Source of the DNA: Streptomyces broussonetiae
GTDB taxonomy: Bacteria > Actinomycetota > Actinomycetes > Streptomycetales > Streptomycetaceae
Direction: 5' to 3'
DNA length: 64,000 bases
NCBI RefSeq assembly: GCF_009796285.1
Contig: NZ_CP047020.1
Span: forward strand, 3,038,001 to 3,102,000
Every line of letters begins with the position of its first letter. The first letter of the stretch is position 1. The notes beneath the pieces are model-generated. The model had not been told where the DNA came from. It saw only the letters and a list, made by a program, of their open reading frames with translations, and did no database searches. This document shows positions 1 through 7,594 of this stretch, piece by piece. The translations under genes were made by a program, and so were the position numbers.

Positions 1-150
1 ACGGGAGGCCCTTTCCCGCACCAAGGGCTGAGCCGGGCCCAACTCCCGTGTGGTGCAGGTCACTTCGATGACTGCGGCGACGGCTGAGTCAGCGCGTTCG
101 GTATCTCGTACATAGCGGCGTACGCTCCCCTACCTCTTCAGGAGGCGCGC

Positions 151-861
151 ATGTCGCGCAGGAGAACTCTCGGCACGAAGAAGAAGATCGCGCTGCTCGC
201 CAGTGCGGCGGCGGTGGCGGGTGGCGGGGCCTTCGCTCTGGCCACCACCTCCAACGCCGCCCAGCCCGCGCAGCACGCGAAGACCCTGTCCGCCGGGGAC
301 TCGACCGTCTGCCAGGGCCTCGCCACCGCGCTCGGCAACAACGAGCGGTTCATCGCCGGACAGCAGGCCAACCCGGACGCCCAGTCGGCGGCCCGGATCG
401 CCAACCGGCAGGCGGTGATCGCGCAGATCAAGGTCCAGCAGAAGGCGGCAGGCTGCACCGTTGGGGAGTCGGCTCAGGGCTCCCAGTCGGCGCAGGGCGG
501 CCAGTCCCAGGGGCAGAGCGCACAGCCCTCGCAGTCCGCCGCCGCAAGCGGCGGCACCGGCGCGGGCAGCGGCGCCAGTGCGGGCAGCAGCACCGGTGCC
601 GCGTCCGCCTCCGGCCAACAGGTCTGCAACGGCTCCACGGTGACCCTCTCCGGGGAAGCCGGCGCCCCGGCCGCCTCCAGCAACCAGTTCCCGGCGGGGA
701 CGACCCTGAAGGTCACCAACCTGGACAACAACAAGTCCACGACGGTGAAGGTCACCTCGGTCTCCGGCAGCTGCGTCCTGCTCAACAACGCGGCCTTCGA
801 ACAGGTCAGGGAGCCGGGCAAGTTCCTCATCCGCCACGCCCGGATCGAGAAGGTGGGGTGA
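151..861 (+). CDS. Secreted protein with RlpA-like C-terminal domain
   Basis: The 236-residue product begins with a basic n-region and a hydrophobic stretch ending in alanines (about residues 1-32), so it is probably exported. Residues about 33-105 are a helical, Gln/Ala-rich segment, followed by a low-complexity Ser/Gln/Gly/Ala linker (about 106-155). The last 75 residues (from QQVCNG) carry the pattern PAGTTLKVTNL followed by TTVKVTSVSGSCVLLNNAAF, which resembles the double-psi beta-barrel of RlpA/expansin-like proteins. That fold often binds or cleaves peptidoglycan or glycans. The usual RlpA catalytic Asp is not obvious, so a binding role is as likely as lytic activity. An AGGAGG Shine-Dalgarno at 140-145 fixes the ATG. 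The gene converges on the decayed hydrolase at 865. The export and linker are clear; the domain assignment is by eye. Confidence 0.75.
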   Translation: MSRRRTLGTKKKIALLASAAAVAGGGAFALATTSNAAQPAQHAKTLSAGDSTVCQGLATALGNNERFIAGQQANPDAQSAARIANRQAVIAQIKVQQKAAGCTVGESAQGSQSAQGGQSQGQSAQPSQSAAASGGTGAGSGASAGSSTGAASASGQQVCNGSTVTLSGEAGAPAASSNQFPAGTTLKVTNLDNNKSTTVKVTSVSGSCVLLNNAAFEQVREPGKFLIRHARIEKVG

Positions 862-864
862 GGC

Positions 865-1612
865 TCAGGAGAACCAGTCACCGGACAGGAACGCGGTGAT
901 ACGGCCCGCCAGGTCGCCCGGAGCCGACTGCGCCAGCGCCTGATGGGAGACGCCCGGCAGCACCCCCTGTCCACGCCCGGACAGGTGCCCCCGCCCGAGC
1001 GAAGTCGAGAGCGGGGGAGGGTCCTGCTGTTCGCGGCCACGAGCAGCAGGACCCGCGTCTGCAGCACCCGCAGCGCGTCCGGTGCCGGACGCCGCGGGGT
1101 GAGGGCCGCAGCAGCATCGGCAGGGCGTGCAACAGGTACGCCGCCTTGAACCCGGCGAAACACCCGGTCGGGTCCAGGAGGAACAGGCGGCGCACCCGGC
1201 CGGGCGCCCCACAGGGTGTGGTGCAGGGCGATCCAGCCGCCGTACGAGTGCCCGCCCAGGTCGGCCTCATCGGCGCCCGGGCCGTCCGTCAGCGCGTCCG
1301 GCCGGGCGGACAGGTCCCGACCGCACGGGGGTGGCGGTCGGCGGCCGGGACGCTCGGGCGGGGCGCGCCGATCAGGTCGACGGCGTACACCCGGCGGACC
1401 CGGGCGAGGGCGACGGCCAGGCCGTACCAGGAGACGGAGGTCGCCGACCCGCTGCCCGGGAGCAGCAGCAGCGGGGGCGCGGACCGCAGGCGTTGACGCG
1501 GGTGTCCCCGAAAGGGGTGCGGACGGTCAGCGCCTCGCGCTCGGCGGGCCGCCGCGCGAGCACCCTGTCGTACACCTTCCGGAAACGCTCACTGTCGTAC
1601 GCGCCGCGTCCG
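865..1612 (-). pseudogene. Decayed alpha/beta-hydrolase
   Basis: Recognisable alpha/beta-hydrolase pieces lie collinear on the minus strand but in different frames. The N-terminus (YDSERFRKVYDRVLA, then TPFGDTRVNACGP) reads from about 1606 to 1478. A frame change leads into PLLLLPGSGSATSVSWYGLA (about 1475-1415). Another frame holds the nucleophile elbow GGHSYGGWIALHH (about 1255-1210). A third change gives RLFLLDPTGCFAGF and YLLHALPMLLRPS (about 1200-1105). Two further frames give RVLQTRVLLLVAANSRT and LPGVSHQALAQSAP up to the stop at 865. Roughly 40 residues expected between the last two blocks are missing. At least four frameshifts plus deletions mean no functional enzyme. The 5' end directly abuts a MarR-like remnant on the other strand. 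Confidence 0.85.
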
Positions 1613-1826
1613 CCGTATCCGCACCACCGTCGGACTCGGCCTGCACAGCGCCCGGTTCGCGCAGCACCACGGCATGCACCCGACGGACGTACGCGCCCTG
1701 ATCGCCCTCGTGGACGCCGGGCGGGCCGGTACGGAGACGACCCGCTTCCTGGACAGCGTCCGGGAAGCCGCGGTGACCGAGAACGCCCCGGCACCGCGTG
1801 AGTCGCGCCACAGAAACACCAGGTAA
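1605..1826 (+). pseudogene. Truncated MarR-family regulator remnant
   Basis: One frame from about 1605 to the TAA at 1824-1826 reads RRIRTTVGLGLHSARFAQHH, then GMHPTDVRALIALVDAGRAG, then a short tail ending NAPAPRES. The middle piece resembles the first helices of MarR-family regulators (a HG[ML]HPTD[LV]RALIA-type segment). The winged-helix DNA-binding part that should follow is absent, and the frame jumps to a plausible C-terminal tail, so an internal deletion is likely. No start codon or ribosome site is seen. The fragment is divergent to the decayed hydrolase, the usual arrangement of a MarR repressor and its target enzyme, and both appear to have decayed together. The assignment is by eye from about 40 residues. 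Confidence 0.5.
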
Positions 1827-1860
1827 CACGGGGTTCACATTCGAGCAATGGCCGGGAAAC
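1823..1860 (+). promoter_or_regulatory. GlnR operator upstream of glnII
   Basis: Four half-sites are phased exactly 11 nt apart: GTAAC (1823), TTCAC (1834), GCAAT (1845) and GAAAC (1856), each separated by six bases. This matches the streptomycete GlnR consensus gTnAc-n6-GaAAc repeated twice. A TTGACA-like hexamer follows at 1867-1872. It lies 109 nt upstream of the glnII GTG, as expected for nitrogen control by GlnR. Confidence 0.8.
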
Positions 1861-1968
1861 CGCCTGTTGACAAGCTGCCGGGCAGTTCCACGCGGCGCCC
1901 CAGTGCCGCAGCGCCGCAGCACCCGCGCCGACGAGTGCGCCCGACCCACCCCTAAGGACGTGGCCCCC

Positions 1969-3000
1969 GTGACCTTCAAGGCTGAGTACATCTGGATCGA
2001 CGGCACCGCGCCGACGGCCAAGCTCCGTTCCAAGACGAAGGTCATCACGGGTGTCCCGGCCGGTCTCGACACGCTGCCGATCTGGGGCTTCGACGGTTCC
2101 TCCACCAACCAGGCCGAGGGCCACTCATCGGACTGTGTGCTCAAGCCGGTCTTCAGCTGCCCGGACCCGATCCGCGGCGGCGACGACATCCTGGTGCTGT
2201 GCGAGGTCCTCGACACGGACATGACCCCGCACCCGTCCAACACGCGGGCCGCGCTGGCCGAGGTCGCCGAACGCTTCGCCGCGCAGGAGCCGATCTTCGG
2301 CATCGAGCAGGAGTACACCTTCTTCGACGGCTCCCGTCCGCTCGGCTTCCCCGAGAACGGCTTCCCGGCCCCGCAGGGCGGTTACTACTGCGGTGTCGGC
2401 GCCGACGAGATCTTCGGCCGTGACGTCGTCGAGGCCCACCTGGAGAACTGCCTGAAGGCCGGTCTCGGCATCTCCGGCATCAACGCCGAGGTCATGCCGG
2501 GCCAGTGGGAGTTCCAGGTCGGCCCGCTCGCCCCGCTGGAGGTCTCCGACCAGATGTGGGTGGCCCGTTGGCTGCTGTACCGCACCGCCGAGGACTTCGG
2601 CATCTCCGCGACCCTGGACCCCAAGCCGGTCAAGGGCGACTGGAACGGCGCGGGCGCGCACACCAACTTCTCCACCAAGGCCATGCGCGAGGGTTACGAC
2701 GCGATCATCACCGCGTGCGAGTCGCTGGGCGAGGGCTCCAAGCCGCTGGACCACGTCAAGAACTACGGCGCCGGCATCGACGAGCGCCTGACGGGCCTGC
2801 ACGAGACCGCCCCGTGGGACAAGTACTCCTACGGCGTCTCCGACCGCGGTGCCTCGGTGCGTATCCCGTGGCAGGTCGAGAAGGACGGCAAGGGCTACAT
2901 CGAGGACCGCCGCCCGAACGCCAACGTCGACCCCTACGTGGTGACCCGCCTGCTGGTGGACACCTGCTGCTCCGCGCTGGAGAAGGCCGGCCAGGTCTGA
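1969..3000 (+). CDS. glnII: Glutamine synthetase type II
   Basis: GlnII condenses glutamate and ammonia to glutamine with ATP in the cytoplasm. It is the short, eukaryote-like synthetase that streptomycetes carry beside type I GlnA, and unlike GlnA it is not controlled by adenylylation. The product is 343 residues, the normal length. Visible landmarks are the N-terminal AEYIWIDGTAPTAKLRSKTK, the substrate-loop segment PIWGFDGSSTNQA, the metal-ligand region IFGIEQEYTFFDG, PGQWEFQVGP and the ATP-site stretch NGAGAHTNFSTKAMR. The GTG start at 1969 is preceded by AAGGA at 1954-1958 and begins the family N-terminus; the open frame further upstream is not family sequence. A four-half-site GlnR operator lies upstream and a perfect hairpin terminator downstream, so it is probably monocistronic and induced under nitrogen limitation. 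Confidence 0.97.
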   Translation: MTFKAEYIWIDGTAPTAKLRSKTKVITGVPAGLDTLPIWGFDGSSTNQAEGHSSDCVLKPVFSCPDPIRGGDDILVLCEVLDTDMTPHPSNTRAALAEVAERFAAQEPIFGIEQEYTFFDGSRPLGFPENGFPAPQGGYYCGVGADEIFGRDVVEAHLENCLKAGLGISGINAEVMPGQWEFQVGPLAPLEVSDQMWVARWLLYRTAEDFGISATLDPKPVKGDWNGAGAHTNFSTKAMREGYDAIITACESLGEGSKPLDHVKNYGAGIDERLTGLHETAPWDKYSYGVSDRGASVRIPWQVEKDGKGYIEDRRPNANVDPYVVTRLLVDTCCSALEKAGQV

Positions 3001-3018
3001 TCCTCCGTCGCTTCCCGG

Positions 3019-3051
3019 AAGGGGCGCCCGCCGTCTTGGCGGGCGCCCCTT
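3019..3051 (+). terminator. glnII terminator hairpin
   Basis: A perfect 14-bp inverted repeat (arms 3019-3032 and 3038-3051, loop GTCTT) begins 19 nt after the glnII stop. There is no long T-tract, which is usual for high-GC actinomycetes. Confidence 0.85.
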
Positions 3052-3537
3052 CGGCGTCTCCGCCCGACCGTGCCACCGCTGCCCGGGCAGGAGTACGGCG
3101 GTGACGCGAGGCGCCGTACGCGGCGCGCTCGGGCCGGCCGCCGGTGCCGAGGCGCCGCGCGCGGCGGCGCTGCCCGGGAGCGGTGACCGACGCGCCGGTG
3201 CAGCGCCGGGCGACCGGCGACACGGGCCCGCACCTGCCCCGTCCCGGCGCCGAACCCGGCAGCACGACCACCGTTCGGCCGACTCGTGCGGCCCTACCCG
3301 GGCCCGCCACCGCACCGTTGCCGGGACCGATCGCGCCCGCCCGTTGCCGGCGTCCGGCCGACGGCCGCTGTCCGAATACCGAGACGACGTGCCGGGCCCC
3401 ACGGAGTGATGGAAAGCCGCTGATCAGGGCCGGAAACCCGGACGCGGAGGGCATGCGCCGTCAACTTCGTGTCAAGCAGGCGTCCAAGCAGTGAGAGAAG
3501 GGTCCTGTCCGGCGCCGCCGTCTGCTTCAATGGGCGC
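3052..3537. other. Intergenic region, no gene seen
   Basis: About 490 bases of very GC-rich DNA between the glnII terminator and the next candidate reading frame. Open frames cross it on both strands, but none has a start with a ribosome site or a recognisable protein pattern. I see no convincing regulatory motif. Confidence 0.5.
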
Positions 3538-3660
3538 ATGGCCAGCATCCAGAAGCACACCGCGACGGGTCGCCATGACCTCGAGCCCTTCTGGCCTTCC
3601 CGTCAGCACCACGACTTCGACCGGGTGTGTTGTCGCGCGACCGATGCGCGGGCCCTGTAA
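3538..3660 (+). CDS. Candidate 40-residue leader peptide
   Basis: An ATG at 3538 opens a 40-codon frame ending TAA at 3658-3660. The peptide starts MASIQKHTATGRHDLEPF and continues WPSRQHHDFDRVCCRAT. Third positions are mostly G/C, as in real Streptomyces genes, and the frame ends 119 nt before the winged-helix regulator gene. The His/Arg-rich RQHHDFDRVCCR segment with adjacent cysteines loosely recalls the short 'putative leader peptide' ORFs (RRHVDL..V.S..CR type) found upstream of streptomycete sulfur genes. The usual C-terminal Cys-Arg ending is absent and the ribosome site is weak. It could be a small protein, a regulatory uORF, or chance. Confidence 0.4.
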   Translation: MASIQKHTATGRHDLEPFWPSRQHHDFDRVCCRATDARAL

Positions 3661-3779
3661 GCCGAAACCCCCGGCCTCCGGCCAGCGCGAAACGACGTAC
3701 GTCCCTCCGGCGCGCCCGACCACGAATCGCGGCCGTCGCATCGTCCGACGAATCTCTCGCGCGAAAGAGCTGACCTCTC

Positions 3780-4376
3780 ATGGCGACCACTCGTTCCCTC
3801 TCCTCCGCCTCTCCCCTCGCCGCACCCGCCCGGCACCGGCTGCGCGCCGTCGACCGGGACGAGGTGATCGACGTCGCGGACTTCCTGCCGCCCGGCGCCA
3901 CCTGGCTGCCCGCGCCGCAGCACACCCTGCCCACCCTGCCCGGCCGGCCGCCGATGGTCGGCTATCTGGTGCTGGTCCCGGCCGACCAGCGGCCGCCGTT
4001 CCTGCCGGTCGCGGCGCCGGACCGGGCCGAGACGGCCGGGGCCGGGCCCGAGGCGGCCGGGGTTGAGCCCGAGGCGGCCGGCGACCCGCTGCTGCGAATC
4101 GACCCCGTGCAGCGCACCGCGAGCGTCGACGGCCGTGAACTCGACCTGACCTACCTGGAGTTCGAGCTGCTCACCCACCTGGTGGCCCATCCGCACCGGG
4201 TGCACACCCGCGACCAGCTGGTCACCACGGTGTGGGGCTACGGCCACGTCGGCGACGGCCGCACGGTGGACGTGCACATCGCCCGGCTGCGCCGCAAGCT
4301 GGGCGCGCAGTACCGCCAGACGATCCAGACGGTACGCCGGGTCGGCTACAAGTACACCCCGCCGACCGGCCGCTGA
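3780..4376 (+). CDS. Winged-helix (OmpR/PhoB-type) transcriptional regulator
   Basis: The 198-residue protein has a C-terminal OmpR/PhoB-type winged-helix domain (about residues 100-195): LDLTYLEFELLTHLVAHPHR, then HTRDQLVTTVWGY, then the recognition helix region RTVDVHIARLRRKLG and the wing VRRVGYKYTPP. There is no receiver domain. The first 75 residues are proline/alanine-rich with a predicted small beta segment, and a near-repeat AGAGPEAAGVEPEAAG links the two parts. It is therefore a stand-alone DNA-binding regulator rather than a response regulator; target and signal are unknown. The ATG at 3780 has only a weak purine stretch upstream (GAAAGAG). A candidate leader ORF precedes it. The domain call is strong; the biological role is not known. 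Confidence 0.85.
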   Translation: MATTRSLSSASPLAAPARHRLRAVDRDEVIDVADFLPPGATWLPAPQHTLPTLPGRPPMVGYLVLVPADQRPPFLPVAAPDRAETAGAGPEAAGVEPEAAGDPLLRIDPVQRTASVDGRELDLTYLEFELLTHLVAHPHRVHTRDQLVTTVWGYGHVGDGRTVDVHIARLRRKLGAQYRQTIQTVRRVGYKYTPPTGR

Positions 4377-4452
4377 GCCCCGCGCCGTACGGCGCTCTGC
4401 CCTCGGCAGAGCGCCGTGGCGCCCTGTGCCCCGGCCCGGAATGATCGACGGC

Positions 4453-5499
4453 ATGAGACTTCTTCTGCTGGGCGGCACGGAGTTCGTGGGCCGGGCCGTC
4501 GCGGAGGCCGCGCTCGCCCGCGGCTGGGAGGTGACCGTCTTCCACCGCGGGCGGCACGAACCCCCGCCCGGGGCACGGCCGTTGCTCGGTGACCGCACCG
4601 CCCCGGACGGCCTCGCCGCCCTCGACGAGGACAGGGGCGACTGGGACACCGTGGTGGACACCTGGTCCTTCGGGCCCCGTGCCGTACGGGGGTCGGCACG
4701 GCTGCTGCGGGACCGTGCCGGACGGTACGTCTACGTCTCCAGCCGGTCGGTGTACGCCTGGCCCCCGCCCGCCGGGGTCGCGGAGGACGCCCCGCTGGTC
4801 GAGGGCGCCGCCGCCGACGCCGAACCGTCCGACTACGGCCGCGACAAGCGGGGTGGCGAACTGGCCGCCCTCGAGTCCTTCGGCAGCGAGGGCTCGCTGC
4901 TGGCCCGGGCGGGCACCATCCTCGGCCCGTACGAGAACGTCGGCCGGCTGCCCTGGTGGCTGACCCGGATCGCCCGCGGCGGCCCGGTGCCGGCCCCGGG
5001 ACCGGCCGGTCTGCCGCTGCAGTACATCGACGTACGCGACCTCGCCGACTGGCTGCTCGGCGCCGTGGAACAGGGCCTGAGCGGGCCGTACAACCTGGTG
5101 AGCCCGCCCGGGCACACCACCATGGGCGAGCTGCTGCGCCACTGCGTCGACGTCACCGGCGCGGACGCCGAGCTGCGCTGGATCGACCCGGAGACGGTCC
5201 TCGCCGCCGGCATCGAGCCCTGGACACAGCTGCCGGTGTGGGTGCCGCCGGACGACCCGCTGTACGGCGCCCTGCACGGTGCTGACGTGTCCCGGGCGGT
5301 GGCCACCGGCCTGGTGTGCCGGCCGGCCGGCGAGACCGTGGCGGACACCTGGCGGTGGCTGACGCAGATCGGGGGCACGGCACCGCAGCGCAGCGACCGG
5401 GAGCCCCCGGGGATCGATCCCGGGACGGAGGCGAAGCTCCTGGCGGGGGCCGGGGGTGTACCTGGCACCACCCCCGAGGAGGGGGCCTCGCACGACTGA
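4453..5499 (+). CDS. NAD-dependent epimerase/dehydratase family protein
   Basis: A 348-residue extended short-chain dehydrogenase. The Rossmann motif is at the very N-terminus (MRLLLLGGTEFVGRAVAEA, GGTxxxG type). A Ser-rich strand YVYVSSRSVY (about 93-101) is followed by the catalytic YxxxK as Y128-GRD-K132. The C-terminal half contains substrate-side segments such as GPYNLVSPPGHTTMGELLRH. Proteins of this subtype in actinomycetes are usually annotated as reductases or sugar-nucleotide epimerases without known substrate. ATG 4453 is chosen because it starts exactly at the first beta strand; an in-frame ATG at 4441 would add four residues. It lies 31 nt before the sensor-kinase gene and may share its transcript. 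Confidence 0.85.
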   Translation: MRLLLLGGTEFVGRAVAEAALARGWEVTVFHRGRHEPPPGARPLLGDRTAPDGLAALDEDRGDWDTVVDTWSFGPRAVRGSARLLRDRAGRYVYVSSRSVYAWPPPAGVAEDAPLVEGAAADAEPSDYGRDKRGGELAALESFGSEGSLLARAGTILGPYENVGRLPWWLTRIARGGPVPAPGPAGLPLQYIDVRDLADWLLGAVEQGLSGPYNLVSPPGHTTMGELLRHCVDVTGADAELRWIDPETVLAAGIEPWTQLPVWVPPDDPLYGALHGADVSRAVATGLVCRPAGETVADTWRWLTQIGGTAPQRSDREPPGIDPGTEAKLLAGAGGVPGTTPEEGASHD

Positions 5500-5530
5500 C
5501 GCACCGACGCCGGTCGGTGAGACTTGTGGC

Positions 5531-6805
5531 ATGACCACCGACATCGAGCGCGGCACCTTCCGGACCCGTGCGCGCAAGGTCCTGCTGGCCGCCGTACAGG
5601 GCCTGACGCTGGCCGTGGCCGTGCTGCCCTGCGGTGTGGCGTTCCTCTGCCTGACCCTGGTCTCCGTCGCGCTCATCCCGCTCGGCATCGGGCTGTTCAC
5701 GACTCCCGCGATCCTGACCGGGGTACGGGCCCTCGCGGACGTCCGCAGGAGGCTCGCGGCGCAGTGGTGCGGGGTGCGGATCCCGGCGGTGTACCGGCCG
5801 CTGCCCGCGAGCGGCAACCCCTGGACGCGCACGGTCGCGCTGCTGCGGGACCCACAGGTCCGGCGTGACGTGCTGTGGCTGCCGGTGGACTTCACGGCGG
5901 GCTTCGTCACCGCGCTGCTGCCGGCCCTGCTGCTGTGCTACCCGCTCGAGGGGTTCCTGCTGGCGGCCGGGCTGTGGCGGCCGTACGCGTCGGGCACCGG
6001 CGACACCTACTGGTACGCCTTCGTGCCGGTCTCCGACCGGACGAGCGCCTTCGGCGCGGCCGGGCTCGCCGCCGTGCTCCTCGTCGTCGCCTACCGTCTC
6101 GTCCCGGGGATGCTGACGGCGCACTTCCGGCTGACCCGGGCCGTGCTCGGCGGTGATGCCGAACTCGCCGAACGGGTAAGGGTGCTGACCGAGACCCGGC
6201 GGGACGCCGTGGACACCTCCGCCGCCGAGCTGCGCCGCATCGAACGGGACCTGCACGACGGCGCGCAGGCCCGGCTGGTGGCCATGGGCATGGACCTCGG
6301 CACCATCGCGTCGCTGGTGGAGCGGGACCCGGCGCAGGCCAAGGAGCTGCTCGCCCAGGCCCGCAGGAACTCCGCCGAGGCCCTGGAGGAGCTGCGCGAC
6401 CTGGTGCGCGGCATCCACCCGCCGGTCCTCGCCGAACGCGGACTCGGCGATGCGCTACGGGCGTTGGCGCTGCGGCTGGCGCTGCCCACGGAGGTGACCG
6501 TGGAGCTGCCGGGCCGTGCGGAGGCCCCGGTCGAGTCGGCGGCCTACTTCGCGGTCAGCGAGGTGCTCACCAACGCCGTCAAGCACGCGGGCGCCGACCG
6601 GATCTGGGTCGACGCGCACCACACCGACGGCCGGCTGCGGATCACGGTCACGGACAACGGCAAGGGCGGCGCGGCGGTCGGCGCCGGGTCGGGCCTGACC
6701 GGGGTCGAGCGCCGGCTCGGTACATTCGACGGCGTCCTGGCCGTCAGCAGCCCCGCCGGCGGCCCCACCATGGTGACCATGGAGATTCCGTGCGTGTTGT
6801 CCTAG
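5531..6805 (+). CDS. NarL-family sensor histidine kinase
   Basis: A 424-residue membrane kinase. Residues about 15-65 and 115-205 hold four predicted membrane segments of the 'sensor domain' type common in actinobacterial kinases (LTLAVAVLPCGVAFLCLTLV and AAGLAAVLLVVAYRLV are examples). The HisKA_3 dimerisation box reads RRIERDLHDGAQARLVAMG, with the phospho-accepting His at about 242. The ATPase has the N-box EVLTNAVKHAG (about 344-354) and the G-box VTDNGKGGA plus GLTGVERR. It should autophosphorylate and donate to the response regulator whose GTG start lies inside its last codons (16-nt overlap), a clear translationally coupled pair. The inducing signal is not evident. The start at ATG 5531 excludes an upstream extension that lacks any membrane or family pattern. 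Confidence 0.93.
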   Translation: MTTDIERGTFRTRARKVLLAAVQGLTLAVAVLPCGVAFLCLTLVSVALIPLGIGLFTTPAILTGVRALADVRRRLAAQWCGVRIPAVYRPLPASGNPWTRTVALLRDPQVRRDVLWLPVDFTAGFVTALLPALLLCYPLEGFLLAAGLWRPYASGTGDTYWYAFVPVSDRTSAFGAAGLAAVLLVVAYRLVPGMLTAHFRLTRAVLGGDAELAERVRVLTETRRDAVDTSAAELRRIERDLHDGAQARLVAMGMDLGTIASLVERDPAQAKELLAQARRNSAEALEELRDLVRGIHPPVLAERGLGDALRALALRLALPTEVTVELPGRAEAPVESAAYFAVSEVLTNAVKHAGADRIWVDAHHTDGRLRITVTDNGKGGAAVGAGSGLTGVERRLGTFDGVLAVSSPAGGPTMVTMEIPCVLS

Positions 6806-7443
6806 CCGAAGACCTCTTCCTGCTGCGTGACGGGCTGGTCCGGATGCTTCAGGCCTTCGGCTTCGAGATCGCGGCCGCCGTCGAGTCGGGGCCCGAACTC
6901 ACCCGCGCACTGGCCGAGTTGAAGCCTGACGTCGCCGTGGTCGACGTGCGGCTGCCGCCCACGCACACCGACGAGGGACTGCAGTGCGCGCTCGCGGCCC
7001 GGCGGGAGCGGCCCGGGCTGCCGGTGCTGGTCCTGTCCCAGCACGTGGAGCAGTTGTACGCGCGCGAGCTGCTCGCCGACGGCACCGGCGGGATCGGCTA
7101 CCTGCTGAAGGACCGGGTGTTCGACGCCGAGCAGTTCGTCGACGCCGTACGGCGGGTCGCCGCGGGCGGTACGGCGATGGACCCACAGGTGATCCAGCAG
7201 CTGCTGTCCCGACGGGCCGCCGACGACCGGCCGCTCGCCCGGCTCACCCCGCGCGAGCGGGAGGTGCTGGAACTGATGGCGCAGGGCCGGTCCAACGCGG
7301 GCATCGCGGCCCAGCTCGTGGTGACAGAACGGGCCATCGCCAAACACACCTCCAACATCTTCGCCAAACTGGGACTCGAGGTGTCGGACGACGACAACCG
7401 GCGCGTACTGGCGGTGCTCGCCTATCTCGACCAGGACCGGTGA
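6790..7443 (+). CDS. NarL/FixJ-family response regulator
   Basis: The 217-residue regulator has a receiver domain (residues 1-125) with acidic pocket E7/D8, phospho-acceptor D52 in VAVVDVRLPPT, and the conserved Lys in YLLKDRVFD. A LuxR-type helix-turn-helix follows (about 151-215): LTPREREVLELMAQGRSNAG and then TERAIAKHTSNIFAKLGL. The start is GTG 6790, overlapping the kinase gene by 16 nt. It is the DNA-binding output of the upstream kinase. The next gene encodes a large secreted DUF1996 protein, but a hairpin at 7511-7536 suggests separate transcription. The regulon cannot be read from the window. Confidence 0.95.
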   Translation: MRVVLAEDLFLLRDGLVRMLQAFGFEIAAAVESGPELTRALAELKPDVAVVDVRLPPTHTDEGLQCALAARRERPGLPVLVLSQHVEQLYARELLADGTGGIGYLLKDRVFDAEQFVDAVRRVAAGGTAMDPQVIQQLLSRRAADDRPLARLTPREREVLELMAQGRSNAGIAAQLVVTERAIAKHTSNIFAKLGLEVSDDDNRRVLAVLAYLDQDR

Positions 7444-7510
7444 CCGCACGCTGACCTGCCAACTCCCCTGTTTCTACGAGTAATTTGTGAGACCGGTGAA
7501 CACCTCTGGG

Positions 7511-7536
7511 GCGGCGTCCGTACACAAGGACGCCGC
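7511..7536 (+). terminator. Hairpin after the two-component operon
   Basis: A perfect 9-bp stem (GCGGCGTCC at 7511-7519, GGACGCCGC at 7528-7536) with an 8-nt loop, 67 nt after the response regulator stop and 58 nt before the DUF1996 gene. It may also act in the leader of the latter. Confidence 0.6.
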
Positions 7537-7594
7537 TTCACTCCTGTCGGGCGCCCCGATGCTGCCCCGCTCGCAAGGAAGTCAGAGGAGTTCC

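Noticed and set aside
3101..3537. Small proteins downstream of glnII on both strands
   Set aside because: They are Ala/Arg/Pro-rich, have no ribosome sites and lie mutually overlapping in several frames.
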